40,539 nt of DNA from Lachnospiraceae bacterium (GCA_022764445.1 JALERT010000209.1:1-40539), one strand, 5' to 3'; positions 1-8,712 are shown, counted from the stretch's first letter. Notes: generated by a model from the sequence alone, not told the origin. A program made the numbers and translations.

Positions 1-1
1 A

Positions 2-79
2 TTGACTGACTTTGGTCAGACGCTTGCTCCTATTCTTGATGCCATGTGCGATTGGGGAACCAATTATCTAAACGGATAA
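2..79 (+). CDS. HxlR-family transcriptional regulator, C-terminal fragment (5' end outside window)
   Basis: An open frame enters from the left edge and stops at TAA 77-79. It encodes 25 residues that include LTDFGQTLAPILDAMCDWG, which resembles the last helix of HxlR-type winged-helix regulators (typical form 'LT..G..L.pvl..m..WG'). HxlR proteins are small dimeric DNA-binding regulators that often respond to redox or electrophile stress. Only the tail is present, so the target and the start cannot be judged. It is convergent with guaA, with a hairpin between them. Confidence 0.7.
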   Translation: MTDFGQTLAPILDAMCDWGTNYLNG

Positions 80-142
80 CTTTTCAAAGTTTTCTTCACA
101 TTTCTTTTCAAAAAACTGCAAGCATTTTGCAAGCACACAAAT

Positions 143-171
143 CGGGAAGCCTTGATTTATAAGGCTTCCCG
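143..171. terminator. Hairpin between convergent HxlR and guaA genes
   Basis: A perfect 11-bp inverted repeat, CGGGAAGCCTT / AAGGCTTCCCG, with a 7-nt loop, lies 12 nt past the guaA stop and 63 nt past the HxlR stop. The T tract is weak on both sides (CTATTTTC on plus, GATTTGTG on minus). It probably serves both convergent genes as a terminator. Confidence 0.75.
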
Positions 172-182
172 CTATTTTCACA

Positions 183-1727
183 TCATTCAAACTCAATCGT
201 TCCCGGTGGCTTACTGGTCAAATCATAAAATACCCTGTTAACTCCCTTAACTTCATTTATAATTCGACTCATAACCTTCTGGAGAACTTCAAAAGGAATC
301 TCTGCGCTTTCGGCTGTCATGAAATCAATTGTGTTGACAGCACGAAGTGCTATTGCATAATCGTAGGTTCTTTCGTCACCCATGACACCAACTGAACGCA
401 TGTTGGTGAGGGCTGCGAAGTACTGACCTATTGATTTATCAAGACCTGCGTTTGCAATTTCCTCGCGGTAGATTGCATCAGCTTCCTGAACGATCCTACA
501 TTTTTCAGCTGTTACTTCTCCGATTATACGGATACCAAGTCCCGGACCTGGGAATGGCTGACGGAATACAAGCTTTTCAGGGATACCAAGCTCAAGTCCT
601 GCTTTACGTACTTCATCCTTGAAAAGACTGCGAAGTGGTTCAATTATTTCTTTAAAATCAACATAATCAGGAAGTCCACCTACATTATGGTGTGATTTAA
701 TTACAGCGGACTCTCCACCAAGACCACTTTCAACTACATCAGGATAAATTGTACCCTGTACAAGAAAATCTACGGCTCCTATTTTCTTAGCTTCCTCTTC
801 AAATACACGAATGAACTCTTCACCTATTATCTTACGTTTCTTCTCTGGTTCTGTCACTCCGGCAAGTTTTTCATAGAAACGTTCTTGTGCATTTACACGG
901 ATGAAGTTAAGATCGTATGGACCATTAGGACCAAATACTTCCTCTACTTCATCGCCTTCGTCTTTACGAAGAAGTCCCTGATCTACAAATACACATGTAA
1001 GCTGATTTCCTATTGCCTTAGACATCATAACAGCTGCTACTGATGAATCAACACCACCTGATAAAGCACAAAGAACTTTTCCGTTACCAACCTTTTCGCG
1101 AATTTCTTTTATGGAATTTTCAACAAACGAATCCATTCTCCATGTTCCTGCACAGCCACATATATTACGCACAAAATTATAAAGCATTTCTGTACCATGC
1201 TCTGTATGAAGCACCTCAGGATGGAACTGTATTGCATAAAGCTTCTTATCCTCATTCTCTGCTGCCGCAACCGGACAGTCGGCAGTGTGGGCTACTATTC
1301 TAAATCCAGGAGCAGGAGTTGCTATTCTGTCAAAATGGCTCATCCAGCAGATTTCTTTTTCCTGAAGATTTTCAAACAGTCTTGAAGAACAGTCAAGAGT
1401 AACTTCTGTCTTTCCGTATTCTCCAACTTCCGGTGTCTCTACCTTACCGCCAAGCACATGCATCATAAGCTGTGCACCATAGCAAAGCCCCAGTACCGGG
1501 ATACCAAGTTCAAAAAGTTCCTTACTATATGTCGGTGAATCAGGCTCATAACAGCTGTTTGGCCCACCTGTAAGAATTATTCCTTTAGGATTCATCGCCT
1601 TAATCTCTTCAAGGGAAGTACGATAAGAATAAATCTCACAATAGACATTACATTCTCTGACACGTCTTGCTACAAGCTGATTGTACTGACCGCCAAAATC
1701 AATGACTATTACCTTTTCGTTATCCAT
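183..1727 (-). CDS. guaA: GMP synthase (glutamine-hydrolysing)
   Basis: Converts XMP, glutamine and ATP to GMP in the cytoplasm, the last step of de novo guanine nucleotide synthesis. The 514 residues show the normal two-part layout. The class I glutamine amidotransferase has its triad at C82 (GLCYGAQ), H169 and E171 (QFHPEV). The ATP-pyrophosphatase half has the P-loop SGGVDSS at 223-229 and ends in PPGTIEFE, the family's usual C-terminus. Length is typical. The start is supported by AAGGAGG about 10 nt upstream. It is a single-gene unit with its own sigma-A promoter and a 5' leader of roughly 50 nt, too short for a purine riboswitch. Confidence 0.98.
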   Translation of the reverse strand: MDNEKVIVIDFGGQYNQLVARRVRECNVYCEIYSYRTSLEEIKAMNPKGIILTGGPNSCYEPDSPTYSKELFELGIPVLGLCYGAQLMMHVLGGKVETPEVGEYGKTEVTLDCSSRLFENLQEKEICWMSHFDRIATPAPGFRIVAHTADCPVAAAENEDKKLYAIQFHPEVLHTEHGTEMLYNFVRNICGCAGTWRMDSFVENSIKEIREKVGNGKVLCALSGGVDSSVAAVMMSKAIGNQLTCVFVDQGLLRKDEGDEVEEVFGPNGPYDLNFIRVNAQERFYEKLAGVTEPEKKRKIIGEEFIRVFEEEAKKIGAVDFLVQGTIYPDVVESGLGGESAVIKSHHNVGGLPDYVDFKEIIEPLRSLFKDEVRKAGLELGIPEKLVFRQPFPGPGLGIRIIGEVTAEKCRIVQEADAIYREEIANAGLDKSIGQYFAALTNMRSVGVMGDERTYDYAIALRAVNTIDFMTAESAEIPFEVLQKVMSRIINEVKGVNRVFYDLTSKPPGTIEFE

Positions 1728-1787
1728 TGATATTTATCCTCCTTGTATGATTATGAAACAAATCATATTTTTTAAAAACTATATTTT

Positions 1788-1816
1788 ATTATAAAATAGC
1801 CACTGATTAATGACAA
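1788..1816 (-). promoter_or_regulatory. Sigma-A promoter of guaA
   Basis: On the minus strand TTGTCA (1811-1816) is followed by exactly 17 nt and then TATAAT (1788-1793), about 60 nt before the guaA start codon. The -10 is perfect and the -35 has one mismatch. Confidence 0.8.
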
Positions 1817-1870
1817 GCATTTTTTATCCATATATAGTGTAATAATCCTATATTTGGTTACTGTACAAAC

Positions 1871-1893
1871 GCAAGCTTGACACTTGCTGTCAA
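1871..1893. repeat. Overlapping inverted repeats upstream of the guaA promoter
   Basis: TTGACA (1877-1882) and TGTCAA (1888-1893) form a 6-bp inverted repeat with a 5-nt spacer. GCAAG (1871-1875) pairs with CTTGC (1883-1887) in a competing arrangement. The site lies about 55 nt upstream of the guaA -35 box, so an operator is possible, but no regulator is identified. Confidence 0.4.
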
Positions 1894-2093
1894 ACTATGC
1901 ACAAATAATTAAATTGTGCCAGATTACAGCCCCATGCATTAATTTGTCATAAGGTATTTTCCAATTTTTAATTAGTACCTCCTTATCACATCCGCTGACA
2001 GATTTTATGAATGCAGGAAATATTATGTGTAAACTTTAACATACTCGCAGATATTTTCATCTATCGGACAATCTTTCTTTTAGAAGAAAAATG

Positions 2094-2120
2094 ACTCTGC
2101 CACCTATTCAGCAGCAGAGC
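2094..2120 (-). terminator. Terminator downstream of the AIM24-family gene
   Basis: On the minus strand GCTCTGC (2114-2120) pairs with GCAGAGT (2094-2100), closed by a 13-nt loop and followed by CATTTTTCTTC. Two weaker hairpins lie between it and the gene (2132-2148 and 2162-2181). It ends the AIM24 transcript before the guaA promoter region. Confidence 0.6.
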
Positions 2121-2161
2121 CATCTACTTCCAGACTATTTTACAGTCTGATTTTCATTTAT

Positions 2162-2186
2162 CCTGCAAATAAAGTTGCAGGTTTTC
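2162..2186. terminator. Perfect 7-bp hairpin with a T run on the plus side
   Basis: CCTGCAA (2162-2168) and TTGCAGG (2175-2181) enclose a 6-nt loop and are followed by TTTTC on the plus strand. No plus-strand gene leads into it. On the minus strand it comes just after the presumed original stop of the AIM24 gene, so it may help the 2094-2120 terminator. Confidence 0.4.
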
Positions 2187-2200
2187 TTCATTAGTTCATA

Positions 2201-2268
2201 CTAGAATATGTCCCAGACATCATCTAATTTATCAAATATCCCTGAAGATGAGCTGGAACTATTTTGAG
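2201..2268 (-). pseudogene. Out-of-frame C-terminal tail of the AIM24-family gene
   Basis: In the frame next to that of the AIM24 gene, this stretch encodes about 20 residues (QNSSSSSGIFDKLDDVWDIF) up to TAG at 2201-2203. It joins the upstream frame if one base is removed from the minus-strand string ATTCCCTCAAAA. The composition, a Ser linker followed by an amphipathic segment, suggests former coding sequence rather than chance. The join is my inference. Confidence 0.5.
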
Positions 2269-2939
2269 GGAATCATCCTTGCTATCCTTCCTGCAAATTC
2301 GTTAAAGTTCTGTGTCTGAAGAATTACTTTTCCCGGTCCGACAAGTCTTGTAAGGAATAATCCTTCCCCTCCAAAGAAAATGTTCTTAAAGCCTTTTACG
2401 GTCTCAATCTCATATCCTACACTTCTGTCAAATGCAACGATATTTCCTGTATCTACCTTAATCACTTCTCCGGGAGCTAATTCTTTTATAACCTTATCTC
2501 CGTCTATCTCAAGAAATACCATTCCGTTACCTGTGATTTCTTCAAGGATGAAACCTTCACCACCAAAAAGACCTGATGAAAATTTCTTTGTAAGTGTTAC
2601 ACTGAGATTAACTCCTGGCTCTCCACAAAGGAAAGCTCCTTTTTGGCAAATAAGACCATTTGTCTGACCTATGTCTATAGGAAGTATTTCTCCGGCTACT
2701 GTTGATGCAAATGCAATAGATGCTCCCGGCTGCGTTGCAGTGTAATACGCCATGAACATTGATTCACCGGCAAACATTCTTCCAACGCCTTTAAGAAGAC
2801 CACCGCCTGTACTTGTTTCCATCTTAATTCCATCTGTCATCCAAGCCATTCCGCCTGACTGTGTATACATCTGCTCCCCCGGCTGGTCAAATAAAACCTC
2901 AACTGCAGGCATTGTGTTCCCTATAATTCTATATTTCAT
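2259..2939 (-). CDS. AIM24 / TIGR00266-family protein, C-terminal tail probably lost by frameshift
   Basis: 226 residues with the Gly- and Val-rich beta-strand repeats of the AIM24 family, for example MAWMTDGIKMETSTGGGLLK and FFGGEGLFLTRLVGPGKVIL. AIM24 proteins are beta-barrel-like and common in bacteria; their bacterial role is not settled. The start is supported by GGGGGA just upstream of the ATG. The frame stops at TAG after RIARMIPSK. Skipping one base there opens a frame reading QNSSSSSGIFDKLDDVWDIF and ending at TAG 2201-2203. A Ser-rich linker plus short amphipathic tail looks like a natural end, so an indel, or an assembly error, has probably shortened the protein. Confidence 0.85.
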   Translation of the reverse strand: MKYRIIGNTMPAVEVLFDQPGEQMYTQSGGMAWMTDGIKMETSTGGGLLKGVGRMFAGESMFMAYYTATQPGASIAFASTVAGEILPIDIGQTNGLICQKGAFLCGEPGVNLSVTLTKKFSSGLFGGEGFILEEITGNGMVFLEIDGDKVIKELAPGEVIKVDTGNIVAFDRSVGYEIETVKGFKNIFFGGEGLFLTRLVGPGKVILQTQNFNEFAGRIARMIPSK

Positions 2940-3047
2940 TTTTCCCCCTTATCTGTATGCAGCTGCATACCTTGTACTTTAGAATATGTTAAATATAAAC
3001 ATATTTTATCATAATAATATTTGTCTGAAAAGTAAATTTTTTGTTTG

Positions 3048-3896
3048 TTATCTTAATACAAGAAGAGGATCTACAGTTTTACCATTTTCCATAACCTGAA
3101 GGTAAAGATTGCTTCCTTCCTCTGTATAATACTTAGTTGGTTCGGCTATTTTTCCTAAAAGTTCCCCTTCCTTTACTTCTTTTCCGTTATTAACAGTTAT
3201 ATCCTTAAGCTGTCCATATGTGACGGTATAATTACTTCCTATATCGACAGTAACATAATTACCTATTTCTTCATTTTTTCCAACTTTAATAACTGTTCCA
3301 TCTGCTGCCGATTTTACAGCTGTTCCCTTCTTAGCAGCTATTGCAATAGCAGGATTACACTTATACTGTGCAAGTGTCTTAAAATATACTGTATTATTCA
3401 TACTGTATTTAAGGATTACATCACCATTGACAGGCCATATAAGCCCTTTTTCTTCATTAAATGTATGTTTTCCATTCACTCCCGACATAACGGTAACTGC
3501 ATCGTTTTTATCTTCGCTTTTACTTTTATCATCCTTAACATCATTACTTTTCTTATTTGCTTTATTATTTTCTGCTAAATCAATTTTTTTGTCTGTGATA
3601 TCTTTTATGTCTTTTTTATCTTCTGTTTTTTCATTTGTTTTGCTTTTCTGATCTGATATATCAGCTGTTTTAGTGGTTTTTTCAGTTTTTCCAGCCACTT
3701 CATCTCCATTTTTATTTGATGCTGCCTTATTAGAATCTTCTGTCTGTGTCTCTGCAAAAAGATTTCCTCCATTGTCCTTTTTGCCATAATTCATCTTGTA
3801 ATACACTGTTCCGACTGCAAGCAGACATACCATTGCTGTACAAACGGAAAGATAAAATCCTTTTTTCTTCCAAAATGATTCCTTATCTTCAATCAT
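3048..3896 (-). CDS. SpoIIQ-like membrane protein with degenerate LytM (M23) domain
   Basis: 282 residues: a short cytoplasmic N-terminus, one membrane helix (about 14-33), a long low-complexity Lys/Asp/Thr linker (40-135) and a C-terminal M23/LytM-like fold (about 150-282). In active M23 enzymes zinc is held by HxxxD and HxH. Here those positions read N181...A185 and N263...Y265, so every ligand is lost and catalysis is very unlikely. This matches SpoIIQ, the forespore protein that uses a dead LytM domain to bind SpoIIIAH in the channel between mother cell and forespore. spoIIQ is the best guess; another non-enzymatic M23 envelope protein is possible. It stands alone behind the terminator of the sppA-RDD pair. 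No sigma-F promoter was recognised. Confidence 0.7.
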   Translation of the reverse strand: MIEDKESFWKKKGFYLSVCTAMVCLLAVGTVYYKMNYGKKDNGGNLFAETQTEDSNKAASNKNGDEVAGKTEKTTKTADISDQKSKTNEKTEDKKDIKDITDKKIDLAENNKANKKSNDVKDDKSKSEDKNDAVTVMSGVNGKHTFNEEKGLIWPVNGDVILKYSMNNTVYFKTLAQYKCNPAIAIAAKKGTAVKSAADGTVIKVGKNEEIGNYVTVDIGSNYTVTYGQLKDITVNNGKEVKEGELLGKIAEPTKYYTEEGSNLYLQVMENGKTVDPLLVLR

Positions 3897-3921
3897 AATT
3901 ATTTCCTCCTTTCAAATGAAA

Positions 3922-3947
3922 AGCACCCCGATGCTAATCGGAGTGCT
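3922..3947 (-). terminator. Terminator of the sppA-RDD unit
   Basis: AGCAC-C-CCGAT and ATCGG-A-GTGCT form an 11-bp arm pair with one mismatch and a 4-nt loop. On the minus strand the stem is followed by TTTTCATTT. It separates the RDD gene (ends at 4049) from the SpoIIQ-like gene (starts at 3896). Confidence 0.65.
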
Positions 3948-4048
3948 GCGATAGTATCTGCTAGTATTTTTAACAGATATTTTTCTTTTATTCATTTTGG
4001 GTTGCGAAATCACAATTTTTTTATTATCTTTTTTTCTTTGATATATAT

Positions 4049-4924
4049 CTATTCTTTATCATTTACAAAATTCTGCGATTCTTCATATGATGATTTTCCA
4101 TCATTTTCAGAACCATGTGAATCAACATAACCGTCATTACTTTCGTTTACATAACTTTGTGACTGATTATAAACAACATTACTATCTTTTAAAGAATACT
4201 TTGTATTATCATAAACATCATTGTTTTCACTTACAGAACCCTGTGTCCGGCTATAAACCATGTTATCTCCATTTGCAGGTGACTGTGTCTGGTTGTAAGC
4301 CATGTTATCTCCTTTTACGGGTGGCTGTGACTGGTTGTAAGCCATGTTATCTCCATTTACAGATGGCTGTGGCTGGTTGTAAGCTATATTTCCTCCATTT
4401 ACAGGTGGATATGGCTGATTTTCTGTCATATTGCGATAATATACAGGTGCATGCGTATATATCTTTTTCTCATGATAATATACAACACTGGTATCACTAA
4501 GAAGATCGTGCAAACCTCTCTTTTCCTTATCAACACCAATCATAATATAGCCGACATATATTATTACAGAAGAGAGAAATCTTCCTACTGACTCTCTAAA
4601 TGCAACCTCAAAAAAAGTCATTTTACGTTCTTCTGTGCTTACTACACGGAGATGAAAAAGTTTCTTGCCAAGTGTAGAGCCGGTGTAATAAGTAAGCAGT
4701 ACAAAATACGTTACTGTTAATAAATAAAATACAATATCTTTTATAGAATAATCAAATATTATATCTTTTACAATAAAATTATTGGGAGCTGCAATTGTAA
4801 ATATCCAGACTGGTATCCTGACTACAAGTAAAGCAACACTTACGATGATCATATCTACTATATAAGCAGCGAGACGTACAAAGAATCCGGCATATACTTT
4901 ATTATCTGCTTTTTTATTCTGCAT
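4049..4924 (-). CDS. RDD-family membrane protein with tandem-repeat tail
   Basis: 291 residues. Residues 10-155 are an RDD domain: it begins with FFVRLAAYIVDMIIVSVALL, which carries the R..D signature, and has further membrane helices near 65-85 and 115-135. RDD proteins are small integral membrane proteins of mostly unknown function. Residues about 165-290 are hydrophilic and built from imperfect 14-residue repeats of the type NQxQxPVNGDNMAY, with neighbouring repeats nearly identical at DNA level. The ATG overlaps the end of sppA by 11 nt, so the two are probably translationally coupled. The tail may be cytoplasmic or exposed; topology was not resolved. Confidence 0.8.
   Translation of the reverse strand: MQNKKADNKVYAGFFVRLAAYIVDMIIVSVALLVVRIPVWIFTIAAPNNFIVKDIIFDYSIKDIVFYLLTVTYFVLLTYYTGSTLGKKLFHLRVVSTEERKMTFFEVAFRESVGRFLSSVIIYVGYIMIGVDKEKRGLHDLLSDTSVVYYHEKKIYTHAPVYYRNMTENQPYPPVNGGNIAYNQPQPSVNGDNMAYNQSQPPVKGDNMAYNQTQSPANGDNMVYSRTQGSVSENNDVYDNTKYSLKDSNVVYNQSQSYVNESNDGYVDSHGSENDGKSSYEESQNFVNDKE
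4243..4425. repeat. 42-bp tandem repeats inside the RDD gene
   Basis: About four imperfect copies of a 42-bp unit built around GGTTGTAAGCCATGTTATCT. The period is 14 codons, so copy changes keep the frame. Copies decay toward the 3' end of the gene, and the central ones are nearly identical, which suggests recent duplication. Confidence 0.8.
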
Positions 4925-5930
4925 AATACTTTAACACCCCGTTTCCTTTATTCTCTATGATATCCTGTGCCAGATCTGTTTCTGACTTTGGAGTAAGCTT
5001 CTTTGCAGCACCGAACAAACTCTTCATAAAACTAGAAAGACTATCGTCAGGTGTAAAGTATGTAATATTTTTAGGAAGACCTGCTTCTTCTTCAAATGCT
5101 TTTTTCTCTTCTTCAATTGAACCTATCTCATCTATAAGACCTTTTTCTTTAGCCTGCTTTGCAGAGTAAATTCTACCATCAGCTAATTTTCTCACTGTAC
5201 TCTCGTCAATTTTTCTTCCAGTACTTACAATTCCAACAAACTGATCATAAGCTTCATCTACAAGTGACTGAAGTATCTTATACTGTTCATCTGTAAGGTC
5301 AAGTCCAGCAGAACCCATAGATTTATTTGCTCCACTTGTTATATCAATTTCTTTAAGACCAATCTTGTCATATAAATCTTTACAATTCATAAGTGAAACT
5401 ATAACACCAATTGAACCGGTCCAACAGTTGCGGTTAGCATATATCTTATCAGCTGCCATTGCCATGTAATAACCTCCGGAGCAAGCTTCATCTGCAAAGT
5501 ATGCCCAGATAGGTCTTCCTGTCTTTTCCTTATACTCCATAAGCTTAAGATACATTTCATCTGTCTGATATACGGCTCCTCCAGGACTGTTTACATATAA
5601 AAGTATTCCCTTATTTTTATCTGATTTTTCCATCTGATCGACATAATTCATATATAACTCATGATTATAACCACTGTCAGATTTAAATGCTGAATCTGAT
5701 GATGCGCCAATCTCTCCTTCGATGTTCATAACACCTATAAAATCTTCATTAGGAAGATCCATTTTCTGATTAGCCTGATCATCAATAATCTGACTGAATA
5801 CGCTCTTAGTAGTTTCCGCCTGCTTTGCAGCCATCTTACTGCTAAGTACATTCGACAATGCTCCCGTTACTCCTACTGCTATAATTACAGCACCTGTAAC
5901 TACGATACCAACAATTTGCTTTGTTTTCAT
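4914..5930 (-). CDS. sppA: Signal peptide peptidase SppA (S49 family)
   Basis: 338 residues from the ATG at 5928-5930, which sits 7 nt after GGAGGAG. A TTG five codons upstream lies inside that ribosome binding site and is not a likely start. One membrane helix (about 5-25) anchors a ClpP-like S49 protease domain. The catalytic pair is visible: nucleophile S151 in DEACSGGYY and general base K203 in SGANKSMGS, which sit in the usual order for the short Gram-positive SppA. It cleaves leftover signal peptides in the membrane. It is followed, with an 11-nt overlap, by the RDD gene. Confidence 0.93.
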   Translation of the reverse strand: MKTKQIVGIVVTGAVIIAVGVTGALSNVLSSKMAAKQAETTKSVFSQIIDDQANQKMDLPNEDFIGVMNIEGEIGASSDSAFKSDSGYNHELYMNYVDQMEKSDKNKGILLYVNSPGGAVYQTDEMYLKLMEYKEKTGRPIWAYFADEACSGGYYMAMAADKIYANRNCWTGSIGVIVSLMNCKDLYDKIGLKEIDITSGANKSMGSAGLDLTDEQYKILQSLVDEAYDQFVGIVSTGRKIDESTVRKLADGRIYSAKQAKEKGLIDEIGSIEEEKKAFEEEAGLPKNITYFTPDDSLSSFMKSLFGAAKKLTPKSETDLAQDIIENKGNGVLKYYAE

Positions 5931-5992
5931 GATATACTCCTCCAATTATTTAATATAACAATTATGTACAAAATATAATCATATAAGATAAG

Positions 5993-6035
5993 ATACGGAT
6001 ATCACCATATTGATTAAATATGGCAACATCCGTAT
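5993..6035. terminator. Bidirectional terminator between glgP and sppA
   Basis: ATACGGAT (5993-6000) pairs with ATCCGTAT (6028-6035), and an inner CCATATT/AATATGG pair extends the stem after a short internal loop. TTTTTAC follows on the plus side and CTTATCTTAT on the minus side. It lies just past the glgP stop and upstream of sppA. Confidence 0.75.
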
Positions 6036-6062
6036 TTTTACATATGCGTTTAATATAAACTA

Positions 6063-8519
6063 TTATCCCTCAACTTCTACCTTGACTTTTTTAAGATTCC
6101 ATATCTCTTTTGCATACTCTTCGATAGTTCTGTCAGATGAGAACTTTCCTGATTTTGCTACGTTTAACATAGCTGAACGAGCCCATCCTGTAGTATCACG
6201 ATATGCTTCCTCAACTCTCTTCTGTGCTTCTGCGTAAGAACGGAAGTCTTTAAGGATAAAGTACATATCTGGGCGACCACCCTGACCATCAAGTAATGAG
6301 TTATAGATATCACGGAATTCATCGTAATTATTTGGTGAATAAGTTCCATCTACAAGCTGTGTAAGTACGGCACGAATATCAGGATCTGTATTATATATAT
6401 CTCTAGGATTGTACTGGCCATTATGCTCATATTCTATTACTTCATCAGAAGACATACCAAATATGAATGCATTTTCCTCACCAACTTCTTCTACTATCTC
6501 TACGTTGGCACCATCCATTGTACCAAGAGTAAGAGCACCATTAAGCATAAACTTCATGTTACCTGTACCTGATGCCTCTTTACTTGCTGTAGATATCTGT
6601 TCTGATACATCTGCTGCCGCAAAGATTATCTCTGCATTTGACACGCGGTAGTTCTCGATAAATACAACTTTAATCTTACCATTAATAGACTTATCATTAT
6701 TAACCACATCAGCAACACTGTTGATAAGTTTGATAATTGACTTTGCTCTCTTATAACCAGCTGAAGCCTTTGCACCAAAAATAAATGTTCGTGGATAGAA
6801 ATCCATACCAGGATTTTTCTTTAACTGGTTATAAAGGTACATAATATGAAGTATATTTAAAAGCTGTCTCTTATACTCGTGGAGACGCTTAACCTGAACA
6901 TCAAATATAGAACGAGGATCTACCTCAATACCATTATGCTCTTTGATATATTTTGCAAGACGAACCTTATTCTGATATTTAATATTCATAAATTCTTTCT
7001 GGCTGAGTTCATCATCAACATATGTTGAAAGCTCATTAATATGAGAAAGATTTGTAATCCATTCATCACCAATCTTCTTTGTAACCCAGTCTGCAAGAAG
7101 AGGATTACCATGAAGAAGGAATCTACGCTGTGTAATACCGTTAGTCTTATTGTTGAACTTCTCCGGCATCATTTCATAGAAGTCCTTTAACTCCTGATTC
7201 TTTAATATCTCAGTATGAAGTCTGGCAACACCATTTACGGAAAAACCTGCTACGATAGCAAGATTAGCCATCTTAACCTGACCATCATAAATTATAGCCA
7301 TCTTCTGAACCTTACTATAATCATTAGGATATTTAGCCTGTATCTCAAGGATAAATCTTCTGTTTATCTCTTCTATAATCTGGTAAATTCTAGGAAGAAG
7401 TCTTGAGAACAACTCGAGAGGCCACTTTTCAAGAGCTTCTGACATAATTGTATGATTAGTATATGCACATGTCTTTGTAGTTATATCCCATGATTCCTCC
7501 CATGAAAGACCATAATCATCCATGAGTATACGCATTAATTCTGCTATTGCAACTGTTGGATGTGTATCATTAAGCTGGAAACATACCTTTTCATAAATCT
7601 TGTGTATGTCATCATGATTTTCCATATATTTAAGAACTGCACGCTGTACACTTGCTGATACAAAGAAGTACTGCTGTTTAAGACGGAGCTCTTTACCAGC
7701 CATATGATTGTCATTTGGATAAAGCACCTCACAGATTGTACGTGCAAGATTCTGCTGTTCTACAGCCTTCTGGTAATCACCCTTATCAAATGAATCGAGG
7801 TTAAATGTATCTATCGCCTCAGCATCCCATATACGAAGAGTATTAACTACGTTGTTATTATATCCGACAATAGGTACATCATAAGGTACTGCACGTACTG
7901 ACTGATAATTTTCCTGAACGAATCTGTCTTTTCCATTCTTATCTTTACGTATAGTTACATAACCGCCAAATTTAACTTCAACAGCATACTCAGGACGCTT
8001 AATCTCAAATGGATTGCCATACTTAAGCCAGTCATCCGGCTTTTCTACCTGATATCCATTCTCTATAACCTGCTTAAACATACCATACTTATAACGAATA
8101 CCACATCCGTATGCGGGATATCCTAATGTTGATAATGAATCAAGGAAACAAGCTGCAAGACGTCCAAGTCCACCATTTCCAAGAGCTGCATCAGGTTCCT
8201 GATCTTCTATAACATCAAGATTCATACCAAGTTCTTCTATCGCATCTTTAATAGCCTTATTACCTTTTAAATTTATAATAATGTTACCAAGTGCACGACC
8301 TGTCAAAAACTCCATTGACAAATAATACACTGTCTTAACATCCTGTTCTTCATATGTTTTATGTGTAGCCATCCACTGATCAACCACAAAATCTTTTACA
8401 GCATATGCCACAGCCTGGAACTTCTGCTGATCATCTGCTTCACTTATTGACTTACGGAAAAGTACTTTTAAATAATCTTCAACTTCTTTTTTGAATTCTT
8501 CTTTGTTCAATTCTTTCAT
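6063..8519 (-). CDS. glgP: Glycogen/starch/alpha-glucan phosphorylase
   Basis: 818 residues, the normal size for a GT35 phosphorylase. It removes terminal alpha-1,4 glucose units with phosphate to give glucose-1-phosphate. The PLP site is KEASGTGNMKF, with the cofactor lysine at K656. Other family blocks present are ALGNGGLGRLAACF, NDTHPTVAI and VQVKRLHEYKRQLLN. The ATG follows GAGGAGGAAC. It forms a single-gene unit with its own promoter, and no glycogen synthesis genes lie nearby. Confidence 0.97.
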   Translation of the reverse strand: MKELNKEEFKKEVEDYLKVLFRKSISEADDQQKFQAVAYAVKDFVVDQWMATHKTYEEQDVKTVYYLSMEFLTGRALGNIIINLKGNKAIKDAIEELGMNLDVIEDQEPDAALGNGGLGRLAACFLDSLSTLGYPAYGCGIRYKYGMFKQVIENGYQVEKPDDWLKYGNPFEIKRPEYAVEVKFGGYVTIRKDKNGKDRFVQENYQSVRAVPYDVPIVGYNNNVVNTLRIWDAEAIDTFNLDSFDKGDYQKAVEQQNLARTICEVLYPNDNHMAGKELRLKQQYFFVSASVQRAVLKYMENHDDIHKIYEKVCFQLNDTHPTVAIAELMRILMDDYGLSWEESWDITTKTCAYTNHTIMSEALEKWPLELFSRLLPRIYQIIEEINRRFILEIQAKYPNDYSKVQKMAIIYDGQVKMANLAIVAGFSVNGVARLHTEILKNQELKDFYEMMPEKFNNKTNGITQRRFLLHGNPLLADWVTKKIGDEWITNLSHINELSTYVDDELSQKEFMNIKYQNKVRLAKYIKEHNGIEVDPRSIFDVQVKRLHEYKRQLLNILHIMYLYNQLKKNPGMDFYPRTFIFGAKASAGYKRAKSIIKLINSVADVVNNDKSINGKIKVVFIENYRVSNAEIIFAAADVSEQISTASKEASGTGNMKFMLNGALTLGTMDGANVEIVEEVGEENAFIFGMSSDEVIEYEHNGQYNPRDIYNTDPDIRAVLTQLVDGTYSPNNYDEFRDIYNSLLDGQGGRPDMYFILKDFRSYAEAQKRVEEAYRDTTGWARSAMLNVAKSGKFSSDRTIEEYAKEIWNLKKVKVEVEG

Positions 8520-8573
8520 CTATATGTTCCTCCTCAACAACATCTATTATGTACACTCTGAATTTACTTTAAC

Positions 8574-8602
8574 ATTATATACTACCGCTATTTAAAAATC
8601 AA
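8574..8602 (-). promoter_or_regulatory. Sigma-A promoter of glgP
   Basis: On the minus strand TTGATT (8597-8602), a 17-nt spacer and TATAAT (8574-8579) lie 55 nt before the glgP start. No catabolite-response element was recognised nearby. Confidence 0.7.
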
Positions 8603-8712
8603 TTAATTATTATTATTTTTTTAGTTCATTGTTTTAGCGTCATAAAATTGCTGCTTATTTTCCTAAAACAATGTATTTTCCTTATTTTTCACCTATTATT
8701 AGAGCATATTTT

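Larger units (their letters stand above)
1728..2200. other. 473-nt intergenic region upstream of guaA
   Basis: It holds the guaA promoter, a pair of overlapping inverted repeats at 1871-1893, and hairpins near 2094-2181. On the minus strand it also contains an isolated AAGGAGGT Shine-Dalgarno-like string (about 1974-1985) with no worthwhile reading frame behind it. No coding frame or recognisable riboswitch was found. Confidence 0.55.

Noticed and set aside
1728-2200. Purine riboswitch upstream of guaA
   Set aside because: The promoter leaves a leader of only about 50 nt, and neither conserved loop sequence of the purine aptamer was found on the minus strand.
3955-3990. Hairpin TATCTG...CAGATA followed by TTTTTCTTTT on the plus strand
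   Set aside because: No plus-strand transcript leads into it and the stem is only 6 bp with a long loop; probably chance in AT-rich DNA.
4087-4500. Plus-strand repetitive reading frame
   Set aside because: Shadow of the 42-bp repeats in the RDD gene; His/Tyr-rich composition comes from reading the repeat backward.
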